Origin: Flavobacterium hungaricum
GTDB taxonomy: Bacteria > Bacteroidota > Bacteroidia > Flavobacteriales > Flavobacteriaceae
Assembly: GCF_015182285.1 (NCBI RefSeq)
Contig: NZ_PRDM01000002.1
Span: 1,116,001 to 1,180,000, forward strand
DNA length: 64,000 nt
Direction of reading: 5' to 3'
This document shows, piece after piece, positions 42,722-52,308 of this stretch; within the stretch, counting starts at the first letter, position 1; the number at the start of each line of letters is the position of its first letter. Under the pieces are notes generated by a model. It searched no databases. It was not told the DNA's origin and saw only the letters and a program-made list of their open reading frames with translations. The position numbers were made by a program, and so were the translations under genes.

Positions 42722-43447
42722 ATGAAATACGTATCAATTTTTTTACTCCTGATTTTTTTCGCAAGCTGTCAAATTACAGAAACGATTACAATTAATCCGG
42801 ACGGAAGCGGTGCTATAGAAGTTGAACAGCTTCGTGATGAAAACGGTTATATGCAAATTGCCGGACAAGAATATTCTAAAGAAAATATATTTGAGGATAC
42901 TACTTATGTCTTTAAAGAATATATAGACAAATACAATGAGAATTTCAGAAAATATCTGCCAGAAGAAAAAAAGTTGTTTCAAAAATATACTAATGTAAAA
43001 GTGCATCTCAAAAAGAGTTCTTTCGAAAAAGAATTCAAAACTACATTATCACTGCATTTTGATCAAGTTTCAGAAATTCCAGATTTATACAAAACAGAAA
43101 ATTATGCTTCAGATATAGAGCATAATTATGCACTAACTGCAGAAAATCATTATTATGTCATCCATTACTATTTTGACGGAAAAATTTTCAAACGCAGTGT
43201 TTCAATTACGAATACAGCTGAATTCGAAAATGCAAAAAAGCAGTCAGAAGAATTTGAATCTCAATATGGTTTGTTGAATCTTACGCAGCATTATATATTA
43301 AAGTATCATTTTCCTAGAAAAATACAATCATGTTCCAATCCAAAAGCATTCATTAGCTCAGACAAAAAAACGTTGGACTTAGAATTCAAACTTTCTGATT
43401 TTTCACGCGATCCACAAATTACTAATATGGAAGTTGTTTTAGAATAA
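42722..43447 (+). CDS. Lipoprotein triplet, member 1
   Basis: A 241-residue protein with lipoprotein signal MKYVSIFLLLIFFASCQ (Cys 16). It is followed at once by TETITINPDGSGAIEVEQ, the mark of this set, and ends with YILKYHFPRKIQSCSNPKAF, SDKKTLDLEFKLSDF. The two next genes share this start (x-ITIN-x-D/NG-x-G) and end (YHFPKKIK). It is the most divergent of the three. Function unknown; probably an outer-membrane or periplasmic beta-rich protein. Confidence 0.85.
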   Translation: MKYVSIFLLLIFFASCQITETITINPDGSGAIEVEQLRDENGYMQIAGQEYSKENIFEDTTYVFKEYIDKYNENFRKYLPEEKKLFQKYTNVKVHLKKSSFEKEFKTTLSLHFDQVSEIPDLYKTENYASDIEHNYALTAENHYYVIHYYFDGKIFKRSVSITNTAEFENAKKQSEEFESQYGLLNLTQHYILKYHFPRKIQSCSNPKAFISSDKKTLDLEFKLSDFSRDPQITNMEVVLE

Positions 43448-43511
43448 AAATTCTGAATAGTTTTTAAAACAAAGTACCTTCGTCGCTCCATCAACTTAAA
43501 ATCAAAAAAAT

Positions 43512-44312
43512 ATGAAAAAAACATTACTTTGTTTTCTTATAGTACTATGTATGTCAAGCTGTATGCTAAAAGAAAAAATGATTATCAATGAAGATGGATC
43601 TGGAACTTTTTCTTACGGATTTGATATGTCACCGATGTTTAAACTCGGAATGAAAAAAACAGATTCTACAAAAATTAATAAAGTAGTAGATACTTCATTT
43701 ACTTTTAAAGAAGTATTTGCTAAAATACAAGACAGCATCTCTAAGTTGCCAAATGCAGATAAAGAAAAAATGGCGATGCTGGAGAAAGAAAAAGAAAAAT
43801 TAAAAATTCTGGAAAATTTTAAAGTCAGCATAAAAATTAATGAAGAAAAGCAACAGTTTGAGTATAACATGGCATTTGATTTTCCAAGTACAATGGGCGC
43901 ACAAAAGCTTGCAACGCCAGCAGAAAGTTTAGAAGCACTTGCCGCTGCAGATAAAAAGCGATTAGGAGCTTTCAGTGCGATGCCAAAACCAGAAGAAAAG
44001 TCGAGCGCATCTATCTTCTATGACGGTAAAGTTTTTATCAAGACGGTAATATCTTCTGAAAAAGATAAAAAGGTTAAAAAGAAAAAGGAAAAAAAGGAAA
44101 AAAGTGATGATCCATTCTCAAAAAAAATGGACGATATGCTCAAAGAGTGTAAGTATATTGCTGAGTATCATTTTCCGAAGAAGATTAAAACCGTCTCAAT
44201 CAAAAATGCTGTAATAGCAGCAGATAGAAAAAGTTTTACTGTAGAAGTTCCGTTAGAAAATATGCAGGAAAGTAGTGTGGATTTTGGTTTTAAAGTAGAG
44301 TTCGAGCAATAA
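43512..44312 (+). CDS. Lipoprotein triplet, member 2
   Basis: A 266-residue protein with signal MKKTLLCFLIVLCMSSCML (Cys 17), then KEKMIINEDGSGTFSYGFDMS, the shared TSFTFKEVFAKIQDSISKLP segment, and a C-terminal YIAEYHFPKKIKTVSIKNA. A Lys-rich insert (KKVKKKKEKKEKSDD) distinguishes it. The middle segment is nearly the same as in member 3 (STFTFKQVFADKKDSIAKLS), so 2 and 3 are closest. Function unknown. Confidence 0.86.
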   Translation: MKKTLLCFLIVLCMSSCMLKEKMIINEDGSGTFSYGFDMSPMFKLGMKKTDSTKINKVVDTSFTFKEVFAKIQDSISKLPNADKEKMAMLEKEKEKLKILENFKVSIKINEEKQQFEYNMAFDFPSTMGAQKLATPAESLEALAAADKKRLGAFSAMPKPEEKSSASIFYDGKVFIKTVISSEKDKKVKKKKEKKEKSDDPFSKKMDDMLKECKYIAEYHFPKKIKTVSIKNAVIAADRKSFTVEVPLENMQESSVDFGFKVEFEQ

Positions 44313-44354
44313 TTGGAGATTTCCTATAAAGCTTATTTTTAAAATTAGTCTTTG

Positions 44355-44362
44355 TATCTTTG
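44355..44362 (+). promoter_or_regulatory. Promoter -7 box TATCTTTG before lipoprotein 3 and lipB
   Basis: Matches TAnnTTTG, 18 bases before the ATG at 44380. It would drive lipoprotein 3 plus lipB. Confidence 0.45.
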
Positions 44363-44379
44363 ATAAAAAATATACTAAG

Positions 44380-45138
44380 ATGAAATTATATAAACTGCTT
44401 TGTTTTTCTTTTTTAATAACAGCCTTAACAAGCTGCACTTTTACTGAGAACATTACTATTAATGAAAATGGAACAGGAAAATTTTCTGTAGACATGGATG
44501 GTTCGGCTTTAATGGAAATGGCGGGTGACCAAATAGGAAACCAAATGGGAGCGACTGCCAAAAAAGACATCGATTCTACTTTTACTTTTAAACAAGTATT
44601 TGCCGATAAAAAGGATAGTATTGCTAAGTTGTCTCCAGAAGCACAAAAAGAAATTAAAAAGCTGGAAAATTTTGTGGTGACGACTAAAATGAGTTCTGAG
44701 AAAAAACAATTTTTTTTAACCATGGCTACCGATTTTAAAAATGTAAATGAACTGCAGGATATTTTGCAAACAGCAAGTGTCTTACAGAAATTAGAGGGTG
44801 GTGCAAATGCAAATCCGCTAAGCAGTGGTTTGGGAAATAATAACAGTAAATTGAGTTATAGCTATAATGGAAAGAAATTTACTCGTAAAGCAGTTATTGA
44901 TCAGCAGAAATTGGCAGAAAAGAAAAAAGACTCGACAGGCGCAGGTGATATGTCCAAAATGATGTTTGCCTCTTCTAGCTATGTGGTCAAATATCATTTC
45001 CCGAAAAAAATAAAGAAAGTTTCGAATCCAAATGCATTATTCAGCGACGATCGAAAAACAATGACCATACAATATACTTTTACGGATTATATGGAGAATC
45101 CAGACAAACTTAACTTTGAAGTTGAGTTTGAAAAATAA
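44380..45138 (+). CDS. Lipoprotein triplet, member 3
   Basis: A 252-residue protein with signal MKLYKLLCFSFLITALTSCT (Cys 19), then ENITINENGTGKFSVDMDGSA, the shared FTFKQVFADKKDSIAKL segment, and the end YVVKYHFPKKIKKVSNPNALFSDDRKTMTIQYTF. Its stop TAA overlaps the lipB start (TAATG), so the two are translationally coupled. Function unknown, but it is co-expressed with lipoyl attachment. Confidence 0.86.
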   Translation: MKLYKLLCFSFLITALTSCTFTENITINENGTGKFSVDMDGSALMEMAGDQIGNQMGATAKKDIDSTFTFKQVFADKKDSIAKLSPEAQKEIKKLENFVVTTKMSSEKKQFFLTMATDFKNVNELQDILQTASVLQKLEGGANANPLSSGLGNNNSKLSYSYNGKKFTRKAVIDQQKLAEKKKDSTGAGDMSKMMFASSSYVVKYHFPKKIKKVSNPNALFSDDRKTMTIQYTFTDYMENPDKLNFEVEFEK

Positions 45139-45842
45139 TGACGATGAATAAAAAAATTCAGCTTCAAGATTTAGGAAGCAAAGATTATAAAGAGACTTGG
45201 GATTACCAAGAAGAGCTTTTTAAAGACATAGTCGATTTAAAAATTAAAAACAGAAGAGAAGAGCTTGAATTAGAAACACCCAATTATCTTTTATTTGTAG
45301 AACATCCTCATGTGTATACTTTAGGTAAAAGCGGTGATTTTGAAAATCTGCTCTTAAATGAAAAGCAACTTGAGGCTAAAGGTGCTTCATTTTACAAAAT
45401 TAATAGAGGAGGAGATATTACCTATCACGGACCGGGACAAATTGTAGGTTATCCTATTCTTGATTTAGAAAATTTCTTTACAGATATACATAAGTATTTA
45501 CGATTTCTAGAAGAGTCTATTATTCTTACCTTAGAGGAGTACGGATTAAAATGCGGACGAAGCGAAGGTGAAACAGGAGTTTGGCTGGATGTCGGAACTC
45601 CATTTGCACGCAAAATTTGTGCATTGGGCGTTCGTGCTTCTCGTTGGGTTACCATGCACGGCTTTGCTTTAAATGTAAATGTAGATCTAGGATATTTTGA
45701 TAACATTATTCCCTGTGGTATTCGGGGAAAAGGGGTGACTTCTTTAAATGTAGAACTAGGAGTAGATAAAGTTGATGAAAATGAGGTAAAATCAAAAATC
45801 TTAAAACACTTATCGCAATTAATGGAAGCAGAAATTCTATAA
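45138..45842 (+). CDS. lipB: Octanoyltransferase LipB
   Basis: A 234-residue protein with the LipB pattern: LFVEHPHVYTLGKSG, INRGGDITYHGPGQIVGYPI, the catalytic Lys in RKICALGVRASRWVTMHG and catalytic Cys in IIPCGIRGKGVTSL. It moves octanoyl groups from acyl carrier protein to lipoate-dependent enzymes. ATG 45138 overlaps the preceding stop; ATG 45144 is also possible. A hairpin terminator follows at 45878. Confidence 0.96.
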   Translation: MTMNKKIQLQDLGSKDYKETWDYQEELFKDIVDLKIKNRREELELETPNYLLFVEHPHVYTLGKSGDFENLLLNEKQLEAKGASFYKINRGGDITYHGPGQIVGYPILDLENFFTDIHKYLRFLEESIILTLEEYGLKCGRSEGETGVWLDVGTPFARKICALGVRASRWVTMHGFALNVNVDLGYFDNIIPCGIRGKGVTSLNVELGVDKVDENEVKSKILKHLSQLMEAEIL

Positions 45843-46551
45843 TGTGATTTAAAAAAGACATAGAAAAATAATAAGTGAAAGCTGAAAGAACTGTTGTGGT
45901 TTTTTCAGCTTTTTTTGGTTATTTGAATAATGAATTTTGATTGTGAAAAATATAAAGATGCTTAAAAGTCAATAAGAATGTCTTTTTTGAGTCTCATTAA
46001 ACGCTCAATTTTTTAGATTATTGTCCCTTTTTGATATTTTTTTTCTTTGGAAAAAGCAGTGCCTCACTTTTTTTATAAAATTTATTCATAAAATACTTAG
46101 TAAAATAAGTCTTCCTTTTGCTCGCATAGTGCCATAAATACTGTAAAAACGCTCATTTTTGTTTAATTTTAAGGTCCTTAATAAAAAAAAAAGCTTTTAC
46201 GTTTTTTGATTGGATTATGTGTTGAAATATTTCGATTTTGGATTTGTATTTTATGAATAATTCAATAAAATCAACTTATTTTGAAATTATGGCAAATTGT
46301 GCGGCAGGTTTTTGGATAGTAAATAATTTAAGAAGATTTTAAGTTAAATGCCCGTTATTCCTTGTGATTACAGGAAAACAAAAAAAGAGTAAGATTTTTG
46401 AGAAATGTGTTTTTTTATTGGTAAAAAAATACAATTTATTAATCAAGTGTTAAACTGCTATTAAAGAATTACAACTTTTATATTGAAAAATGTTTGTTAT
46501 TTTAAGAAATAATTAAGATGTTTGCGATCTACTAATTCAAAATAAATTAAA
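45843..46551 (+). other. 709-bp AT-rich spacer before susC
   Basis: Contains the lipB terminator and then about 630 bases of very AT-rich DNA with homopolymer runs. I see no tRNA, riboswitch or convincing gene; a 29-codon ORF at 46253-46342 looks like chance. TGTTTG-type near-matches to the -7 box lie at about 46491 and 46521 but none is exact. The length suggests a long 5' leader or several regulator sites for the SusC gene. Confidence 0.6.
45878..45916 (+). terminator. Intrinsic terminator after lipB
   Basis: Arms AAAGCTGAAA / TTTCAGCTTT around a 15-base loop, then a T-run. Confidence 0.75.
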
Positions 46552-49500
46552 ATGAAATTAAAATTTAAATGGATTTTTACGCTATTTATAGCGTTATCTA
46601 TGCAGTTTTCTTTCGCTCAAGAGAGAACTGTGACTGGTACGGTATCTGATAAGACAGGTGCTATCCCAGGAGTAAACGTTTCTGTTAAAGGAACAAAAAC
46701 TTCTACTCATACTGATTTTGACGGTAGTTATTCAGTAAAAGCAAAAACAGGAGATGTTTTAGTTTTCTCATACGTTGGTATGTCAAACAAACAAGTTACT
46801 GTAGGAACTTCAAATTCTATTAGTGTGGTATTAGAATCAGAAGCTCAATTAATGAACGAAGTAGTTGTAGTAGGTTACGGTGTTCAGAAAAGAAAAGAGG
46901 TTACAGGTTCTATCTCTAAGATTGCTGGAAAAGACATCGCTAACTTAGTTACTCCATCTTTTGAAGGTGTTTTGGCTGGTAGAGCTGCTGGTGTTCAGGT
47001 TTTAACAAACAGTGGTATTATTGGTGGTGCTCCAAAAATTAGAATTAGAGGTATTGCATCTATTTCAGGATTAACTGAGCCATTAATCGTAGTAGATGGT
47101 GTTCCAATTTTTTCTGGAGATATTGGTGGTGTTTCTGCTACAAATGGTTTAGCAGATATCAATCCAGATGATATTGAATCTTTTGACGTTTTAAAAGATG
47201 GTGCTTCAACAGCTATTTATGGTTCTAGAGCAGCTAATGGTGTAATCTTAATTACAACAAAAAGCGGTAAAAAAGGAACTCTAAAAGTAACTTATTCAAG
47301 TGTTTTTGGTGTTGCAAGTGCATCTAAAAAGTATAGTTTACTACAAACACCTGATTTTATTACTATTGCTAATGAAAAGAGAACAAATTCAGGTTTAGCT
47401 CCATGGGCAGCTGGAACTACATATAATACAGATTGGCAAAGTGCTGTTTTGAGAGATGCTCCACAAATGACACATAATCTTAATTTTAGTGGTGGTTCTG
47501 ATAAAACTAAATATTATTTGTCTTTAGGTTACACAGATCAAGAGGGTATCAATCTAGCTAACAGTATGAATAGATTTTCTATCAGAGCTAATATTGATCA
47601 AGAAGTTAATAAATGGTTGTCTATTGGTACTAATTTAACTGTTAGTAGAACAGAATATAATGGTTTAAATACTAATAGTAATGGTCTTTCTGGAAATATT
47701 TTTAATACTATCAGACAATTACCAAATACGCCTATTTATGATGCAAGTAACCCAACAGGATACAATTTAACGTTGCCATTAACAACTAACGTTGTAGGTA
47801 AATGGGATAATGCTACTGTTCAAAGTGAAGGTATTTCAAATATTATTTATATCCTAGATCACAATATTTATAAATCAAAAACTCAAAGAACATTGGCGAG
47901 TGTTTTTGCAAATGCAAAAATTACTTCAGATTTGAGCTATAAATTACAAGTAAGTTCTGATAATGCTATTACTACAGGTTTTCAATATTGGAACCCAGTT
48001 CACGGTGATGGAGCAGGTAGAAACGGTTACTTGTATAATGATGTAACTGATTTACAAAGATGGAACTGGCAAAATATTTTAAACTACAAACATACTTTTG
48101 CTGAAAATCATAATTTAGGTGTTACTGCGGTTGCCGAATACCAAAAAACACAAACTAAAGTATCTTGGGGTTCTGGATCTGATTTATTAAGTGATTTCTA
48201 TGATAAAAACTTAGTAACTAATTCATATACTACTAAAGATTCTGGAGGAGGAATTACTGAAAAAGGTATTATTTCTTATTTAGGACGTGTAAGTTATAAC
48301 TATAAAGAAAAATATTTCCTTCAAGGATCTATCAGACGTGATGGAATTTCACAATTCGAATCAGATGTTAGATACAACAATTTCCCTGGAGTTTCTGCAG
48401 GTTGGACTGTTTCTAAGGAAAGTTTCATGGAAGGAATTAACAATGTAGTTTCTGATTTTAAAATTAGAGCATCTTATTCTGAAGTAGGAAACGTAGATGT
48501 ATTAGGTGGAGCTGCTTATCCTTCAAAAGGTTTAACAATTAGTTCTCCATACGGTTCATTAAATGGTATTGGATATTCTCAATTTGGAAATAGTTTATTA
48601 CAATGGGAAACAAGTAAAAAAATTGACTATGGTGTTGATTTAGGTTTCTTAAACAATCGTTTAACTTTAGGTTTTGATTACTTTAAGAATGATATCGACG
48701 GTTTAGTTTTAGCTGCTCCAGTAGCACCTTCATTAGGTATTCCAGGTAGTGTAATCAACAGTAACGTTGGTAAAATGTTCAACGAAGGATATGAATTTTC
48801 TGCGGCTTTTAAAGCTATCAATACTCAGAATTTTTCTTGGGACGTTGCTGCTAACTTGACGCTTGCTAAAAATGAGGTAACTCAATTGCCAAGTGGTGAT
48901 ATTATTGGTGGATCTTATACAACAGATACTAATATTGCTCCAAATATTATTATTAGAAAAGGAGAATCAATTAACTCTCTTTACGGATTTGAATACTACG
49001 GAGTAAACAAAGCTAATGGTAATCCAATTTACTACAAAGCTGATGGTACTTTAGTACAAGGAAATTTACCAGGTTCTACATATTCTGTGTATGATGCTGC
49101 AAATCCTGCTGATGTAAGTAAAGGTGCAACGCTAACAAATTCAGACAAGAAAATATTAGGAAACACACTTCCTAAATATTACGGATCATTCTCATCAACC
49201 ATGAAGTACAAAAATATTGATTTCGGTTTTATGTTTAGATTCAGTGGAGGTAATAAAGTTTTTAACTCTACAAGAAGAGAATTAATGACTCAAACTTTGA
49301 GTAATAACGGAACTGAGATCTTAGGAAGATGGCAGAGTGTTGATAATCCTGGAGACGGATGGACACCAAGATTATATGCTAGTACAAACAACACAACAAA
49401 CTTAAATGGTAGTGCGACTTCTCGTTTTGTTGAAAAAGGAGATTTTATTTCACTTGATAATATCAGCATAGGTTATTCTTTACCAAGATTAATATTAGAT

Positions 49501-49662
49501 AAAATCGGAGTTGATACATTCAGACTTTTTGTACAAGCTCAAAATATTTGGTTAATCTCTGATTATAAAGGTATTAATCCTGAAATGGAAACGGCTGGTG
49601 TGGATATTAATGGAACTCCACGTTCTAAAGTAGTATCAATGGGAATAAATGTAAGTTTATAA
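46552..49662 (+). CDS. SusC/RagA-family TonB-linked outer-membrane protein
   Basis: A 1036-residue protein: signal MKLKFKWIFTLFIALSMQF to SFAQ, a carboxypeptidase-like regulatory domain (VTGTVSDKTGAIPGVNVSVKGTKTST), TonB box and linker (MNEVVVVGYGVQKRKEVTGSIS), plug with GRAAGVQVLTNSG, IRIRGIASI and PLIVVDGVPI, and a barrel to the final Leu. It imports oligosaccharides or peptides together with the SusD protein nine bases downstream. Codons are biased to GGT/GCT/AAC-type choices like those of tuf, which suggests high expression. No hydrolase or regulator gene is adjacent. Confidence 0.97.
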   Translation: MKLKFKWIFTLFIALSMQFSFAQERTVTGTVSDKTGAIPGVNVSVKGTKTSTHTDFDGSYSVKAKTGDVLVFSYVGMSNKQVTVGTSNSISVVLESEAQLMNEVVVVGYGVQKRKEVTGSISKIAGKDIANLVTPSFEGVLAGRAAGVQVLTNSGIIGGAPKIRIRGIASISGLTEPLIVVDGVPIFSGDIGGVSATNGLADINPDDIESFDVLKDGASTAIYGSRAANGVILITTKSGKKGTLKVTYSSVFGVASASKKYSLLQTPDFITIANEKRTNSGLAPWAAGTTYNTDWQSAVLRDAPQMTHNLNFSGGSDKTKYYLSLGYTDQEGINLANSMNRFSIRANIDQEVNKWLSIGTNLTVSRTEYNGLNTNSNGLSGNIFNTIRQLPNTPIYDASNPTGYNLTLPLTTNVVGKWDNATVQSEGISNIIYILDHNIYKSKTQRTLASVFANAKITSDLSYKLQVSSDNAITTGFQYWNPVHGDGAGRNGYLYNDVTDLQRWNWQNILNYKHTFAENHNLGVTAVAEYQKTQTKVSWGSGSDLLSDFYDKNLVTNSYTTKDSGGGITEKGIISYLGRVSYNYKEKYFLQGSIRRDGISQFESDVRYNNFPGVSAGWTVSKESFMEGINNVVSDFKIRASYSEVGNVDVLGGAAYPSKGLTISSPYGSLNGIGYSQFGNSLLQWETSKKIDYGVDLGFLNNRLTLGFDYFKNDIDGLVLAAPVAPSLGIPGSVINSNVGKMFNEGYEFSAAFKAINTQNFSWDVAANLTLAKNEVTQLPSGDIIGGSYTTDTNIAPNIIIRKGESINSLYGFEYYGVNKANGNPIYYKADGTLVQGNLPGSTYSVYDAANPADVSKGATLTNSDKKILGNTLPKYYGSFSSTMKYKNIDFGFMFRFSGGNKVFNSTRRELMTQTLSNNGTEILGRWQSVDNPGDGWTPRLYASTNNTTNLNGSATSRFVEKGDFISLDNISIGYSLPRLILDKIGVDTFRLFVQAQNIWLISDYKGINPEMETAGVDINGTPRSKVVSMGINVSL

Positions 49663-49671
49663 TAAAGACAT

Positions 49672-51234
49672 ATGAAAAATATAATAAAAACAATTTTGCT
49701 TTCTGCAGTGGTACTCGGGATGGGTTCATGTACAGAAGAAAAAATATTGGATTTAGAACCAATTAATAACATATCTGAAAGTGCTGCATTTTCAACGCCT
49801 TCATTAATTGCTTCATCTATGAATGGAGTATATAATGCAGCTGCAATTGGTCAATATAACTCAACTAGCGCAAACGGTGGTAGAGGTTATATTTGGGGAG
49901 CAGCTTTCGTTGAGCAAGGTGATTGTAGAGGAGAAGATGTTGTTAATACACAAGCATTTTTTCAGATCACTTACGAAGGTAGTTACGATGCTAATACTGC
50001 AAATAATGTTTACTACTGGATTGATGGTTATAGATTAATCAACAGATGTAATCTTATGATTGAAGGTGTTAATGGAGCTGTTGCAAAAGGAATTATTACT
50101 CAGGCTGTTGCTGATGATTATATTGGTCAAGCTAAGTTTTTAAGAGCTATTACTCATTTTGAATTATTAAACTATTTCGCTAGACCTTACAATTTTACTC
50201 CTGGTGCTACTCACCCTGGACTTCCATACAGAGAAGTTGGTGTTAATACTGCTGCCGAAATTGAATCTGAAACAGCAAAACCAAGAAATACAGTTGCTGA
50301 ATGCTACACTAAAATTTTAGCTGATTTAACAGATGCTGAAGCTTTGATAACTTCAAACGGTGTAACTGGAGGTAGAGTAATCGCTAAGGCTACAAAATCT
50401 GCAGCAATTGCTTTTAAAACTAGAGTATATCTTCACCAAAGAGACTGGGCAAACGTTATTGCAGAGGGAACTAAATTAACTGGACGCTATAGCTTAACAG
50501 CTGCTCCAAATGGTCCTTTTGTTTTTGCTTCTAATTTAAATAATACGGAGTCTATTTTCTCAATTCAGCATTCTGCTACTGCTAATCCAACAACAAATGG
50601 TGCATTACCAAGTATGTATAAGCAAAGAGTCTTGATTGCAATTAGTCCAATTATCTGGAGAAATCAATTTTGGTTGGCAGATGATAAGAGAAGACAAGAA
50701 GGTGTTATGATTAATACACCTAGCTCAGGTGCTAAATATTCAAACAAATATACAGATGTAACGAATAATTCAGATGCTGCTCCAGTTATCAGATATGCAG
50801 AAGTACTTCTAAACATGGCAGAAGCTCAGGCTCGTTTATCTAATTTGTCAGGTGCTTTAACGTTATTGAATTCAGTTAGAGATAGATCTTTGGCTACTCC
50901 AGCGACTCAGTCTTATACATCTACATCATTTACGACTAATGCTCAAATGGTGCAGGCTATTATTGCTGAAAGAAGAATCGAATTTCTTGCAGAAGGACGT
51001 AGATGGTCTGATATCCAAAGATTACAAGGGGATGATTTAGCTCCTATTAACGGTGTTCCTGCTAAAGTTGCAAATGGTGTTCCTGCAGCTGCAGATTATA
51101 CTTTAGGTACTCCTTATACTGGTACATTAGCTGTTGCTGCGATCCCTAATACTGATCGTAGAATGTTATGGCCAATACCTCAAGTAGAAAGAAATACTAA
51201 TCCAAATGTTGCTCAAAACGATGGTTGGGAATAA
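49672..51234 (+). CDS. RagB/SusD-family nutrient-binding lipoprotein
   Basis: A 520-residue protein with lipoprotein signal (AVVLGMGSCTEEK; Cys about 20) and SusD features: LEPINNISESAAFSTPSLIASSMNGVYNAA, YIGQAKFLRAITHFELLNYFARPYNF, the end motif EVLLNMAEAQARL followed by ERRIEFLAEGRRWSDIQRL and WPIPQVERNTNPNVAQNDGW. It caps the SusC barrel and binds substrate. A terminator follows. Confidence 0.97.
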   Translation: MKNIIKTILLSAVVLGMGSCTEEKILDLEPINNISESAAFSTPSLIASSMNGVYNAAAIGQYNSTSANGGRGYIWGAAFVEQGDCRGEDVVNTQAFFQITYEGSYDANTANNVYYWIDGYRLINRCNLMIEGVNGAVAKGIITQAVADDYIGQAKFLRAITHFELLNYFARPYNFTPGATHPGLPYREVGVNTAAEIESETAKPRNTVAECYTKILADLTDAEALITSNGVTGGRVIAKATKSAAIAFKTRVYLHQRDWANVIAEGTKLTGRYSLTAAPNGPFVFASNLNNTESIFSIQHSATANPTTNGALPSMYKQRVLIAISPIIWRNQFWLADDKRRQEGVMINTPSSGAKYSNKYTDVTNNSDAAPVIRYAEVLLNMAEAQARLSNLSGALTLLNSVRDRSLATPATQSYTSTSFTTNAQMVQAIIAERRIEFLAEGRRWSDIQRLQGDDLAPINGVPAKVANGVPAAADYTLGTPYTGTLAVAAIPNTDRRMLWPIPQVERNTNPNVAQNDGWE

Positions 51235-51254
51235 TTAGTATTCTATTATAAAGC

Positions 51255-51287
51255 AAAGCCCTCAATTTTAAATTGAGGGCTTTTTTT
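51255..51287. terminator. Terminator between susD and rnhB
   Basis: 14-bp arms AAAGCCCTCAATTT / AAATTGAGGGCTTT plus a T-run on the plus strand. Confidence 0.9.
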
Positions 51288-51316
51288 ATTTAAAATACAA
51301 TTTGTAATTAAAATAA

Positions 51317-51985
51317 TTACAAATCCAAAAAATCAAGTTTTAGTTGTTCCGGCAGCAATCTAAAACTCATTCGGTGGTACTTTGTAGTACCGTATTTTTT
51401 TATGGCTTCGCGATGTTCTATTGTTGGATAGCCTTTGTTTTTTTTCCAATTGTACATCGGAAATTCTTCATGAATCATATCCATATATTCATCACGATAG
51501 GTCTTTGCTAAAACGGATGCCGCGGCAATGCTTAAAAATTTAGAATCGCCTTTTATAATACTTTGGTGCGGAATCGATTTTAAGAGTTCTATTTCTTCCA
51601 AAGAAAATTGTTTTCCGCAGTTGCTTTTTAATCCTAGTTTCGAGTTTAATGATCTATTTCCGTCTACAATAATGAATTCTGGTGTATGACTTAATTTTAA
51701 AATGCACTCCTGCATTCCTTTCATGGAAGCGTTTAGAATGTTTATTTCGTCGATTTCATCTGGGTATAGATGTGTAACGGAGTGGGTTAAAGCTTGCTCT
51801 TCGATAATTGGTTTCAGAAGAAATCTAGTTTTCTCAGATAATTGTTTACTGTCGTTAAGTAGTGCATGCGTAAAGTCATGAGGAAGAATTACCGCAGCTG
51901 CAGTAACAGGGCCTGCGAGACATCCTCGTCCAGCCTCATCGGTTCCTGATTCTAAAACAAAACCTGAAAAATTGGATAAAAGCAT
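51317..51985 (-). CDS. rnhB: Ribonuclease HII
   Basis: A 222-residue enzyme with [14 protein letters not shown] at the start (catalytic Asp and Glu), [17 protein letters not shown] and [17 protein letters not shown] with the further acidic residues. It removes RNA from RNA-DNA hybrids and misincorporated ribonucleotides. The longer frame starts at TTG 52009, which falls within a TATATTTG promoter box (52014-52007), so ATG 51985 is right. Confidence 0.95.
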   Translation of the reverse strand: MLLSNFSGFVLESGTDEAGRGCLAGPVTAAAVILPHDFTHALLNDSKQLSEKTRFLLKPIIEEQALTHSVTHLYPDEIDEINILNASMKGMQECILKLSHTPEFIIVDGNRSLNSKLGLKSNCGKQFSLEEIELLKSIPHQSIIKGDSKFLSIAAASVLAKTYRDEYMDMIHEEFPMYNWKKNKGYPTIEHREAIKKYGTTKYHRMSFRLLPEQLKLDFLDL

Positions 51986-52006
51986 TGTATTGTTATTTTT
52001 GAATTG

Positions 52007-52014
52007 CAAATATA
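52007..52014 (-). promoter_or_regulatory. Promoter -7 box TATATTTG of rnhB
   Basis: Matches TAnnTTTG, 22 bases before ATG 51985; excludes the upstream TTG start. Confidence 0.6.
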
Positions 52015-52258
52015 ATTAAGGAACTATAAAGTATGTAGATTTTATTTTTAGGCTTATATTTTTTTGCACTGTTAGATAATAAATTATTTCGAAAAATGTT
52101 TAGATGAAGTATAATAAACAAGAAAGTTAGAAGATTAAAAAATAAAAGCTGGCAGTCAGTCAAGTTTCCTTCTTGAGTTTTTGTAGCAGTTTAATAATTG
52201 CTATTGAAAAAAAAGTTAATACTTACAGATACTTTTTTATTTATATGCGATTATCTTT

Positions 52259-52266
52259 TACCTTTG
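52259..52266 (+). promoter_or_regulatory. Promoter -7 box TACCTTTG of the porin gene
   Basis: Matches TAnnTTTG, 42 bases before the ATG at 52309. The 323-base spacer 51986-52308 between the divergent rnhB and porin genes holds this box and the rnhB box but no gene. Confidence 0.55.
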
Positions 52267-52308
52267 CTCTACAAATTTTATCGAAATAATTATATATAAA
52301 GCCATCAA

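Noticed and set aside
46253-46342. 29-codon ORF (MNNSIKSTYFEIM...) before susC
   Set aside because: No codon bias, no matched promoter and no enrichment for any amino acid; likely chance in a long AT-rich spacer.
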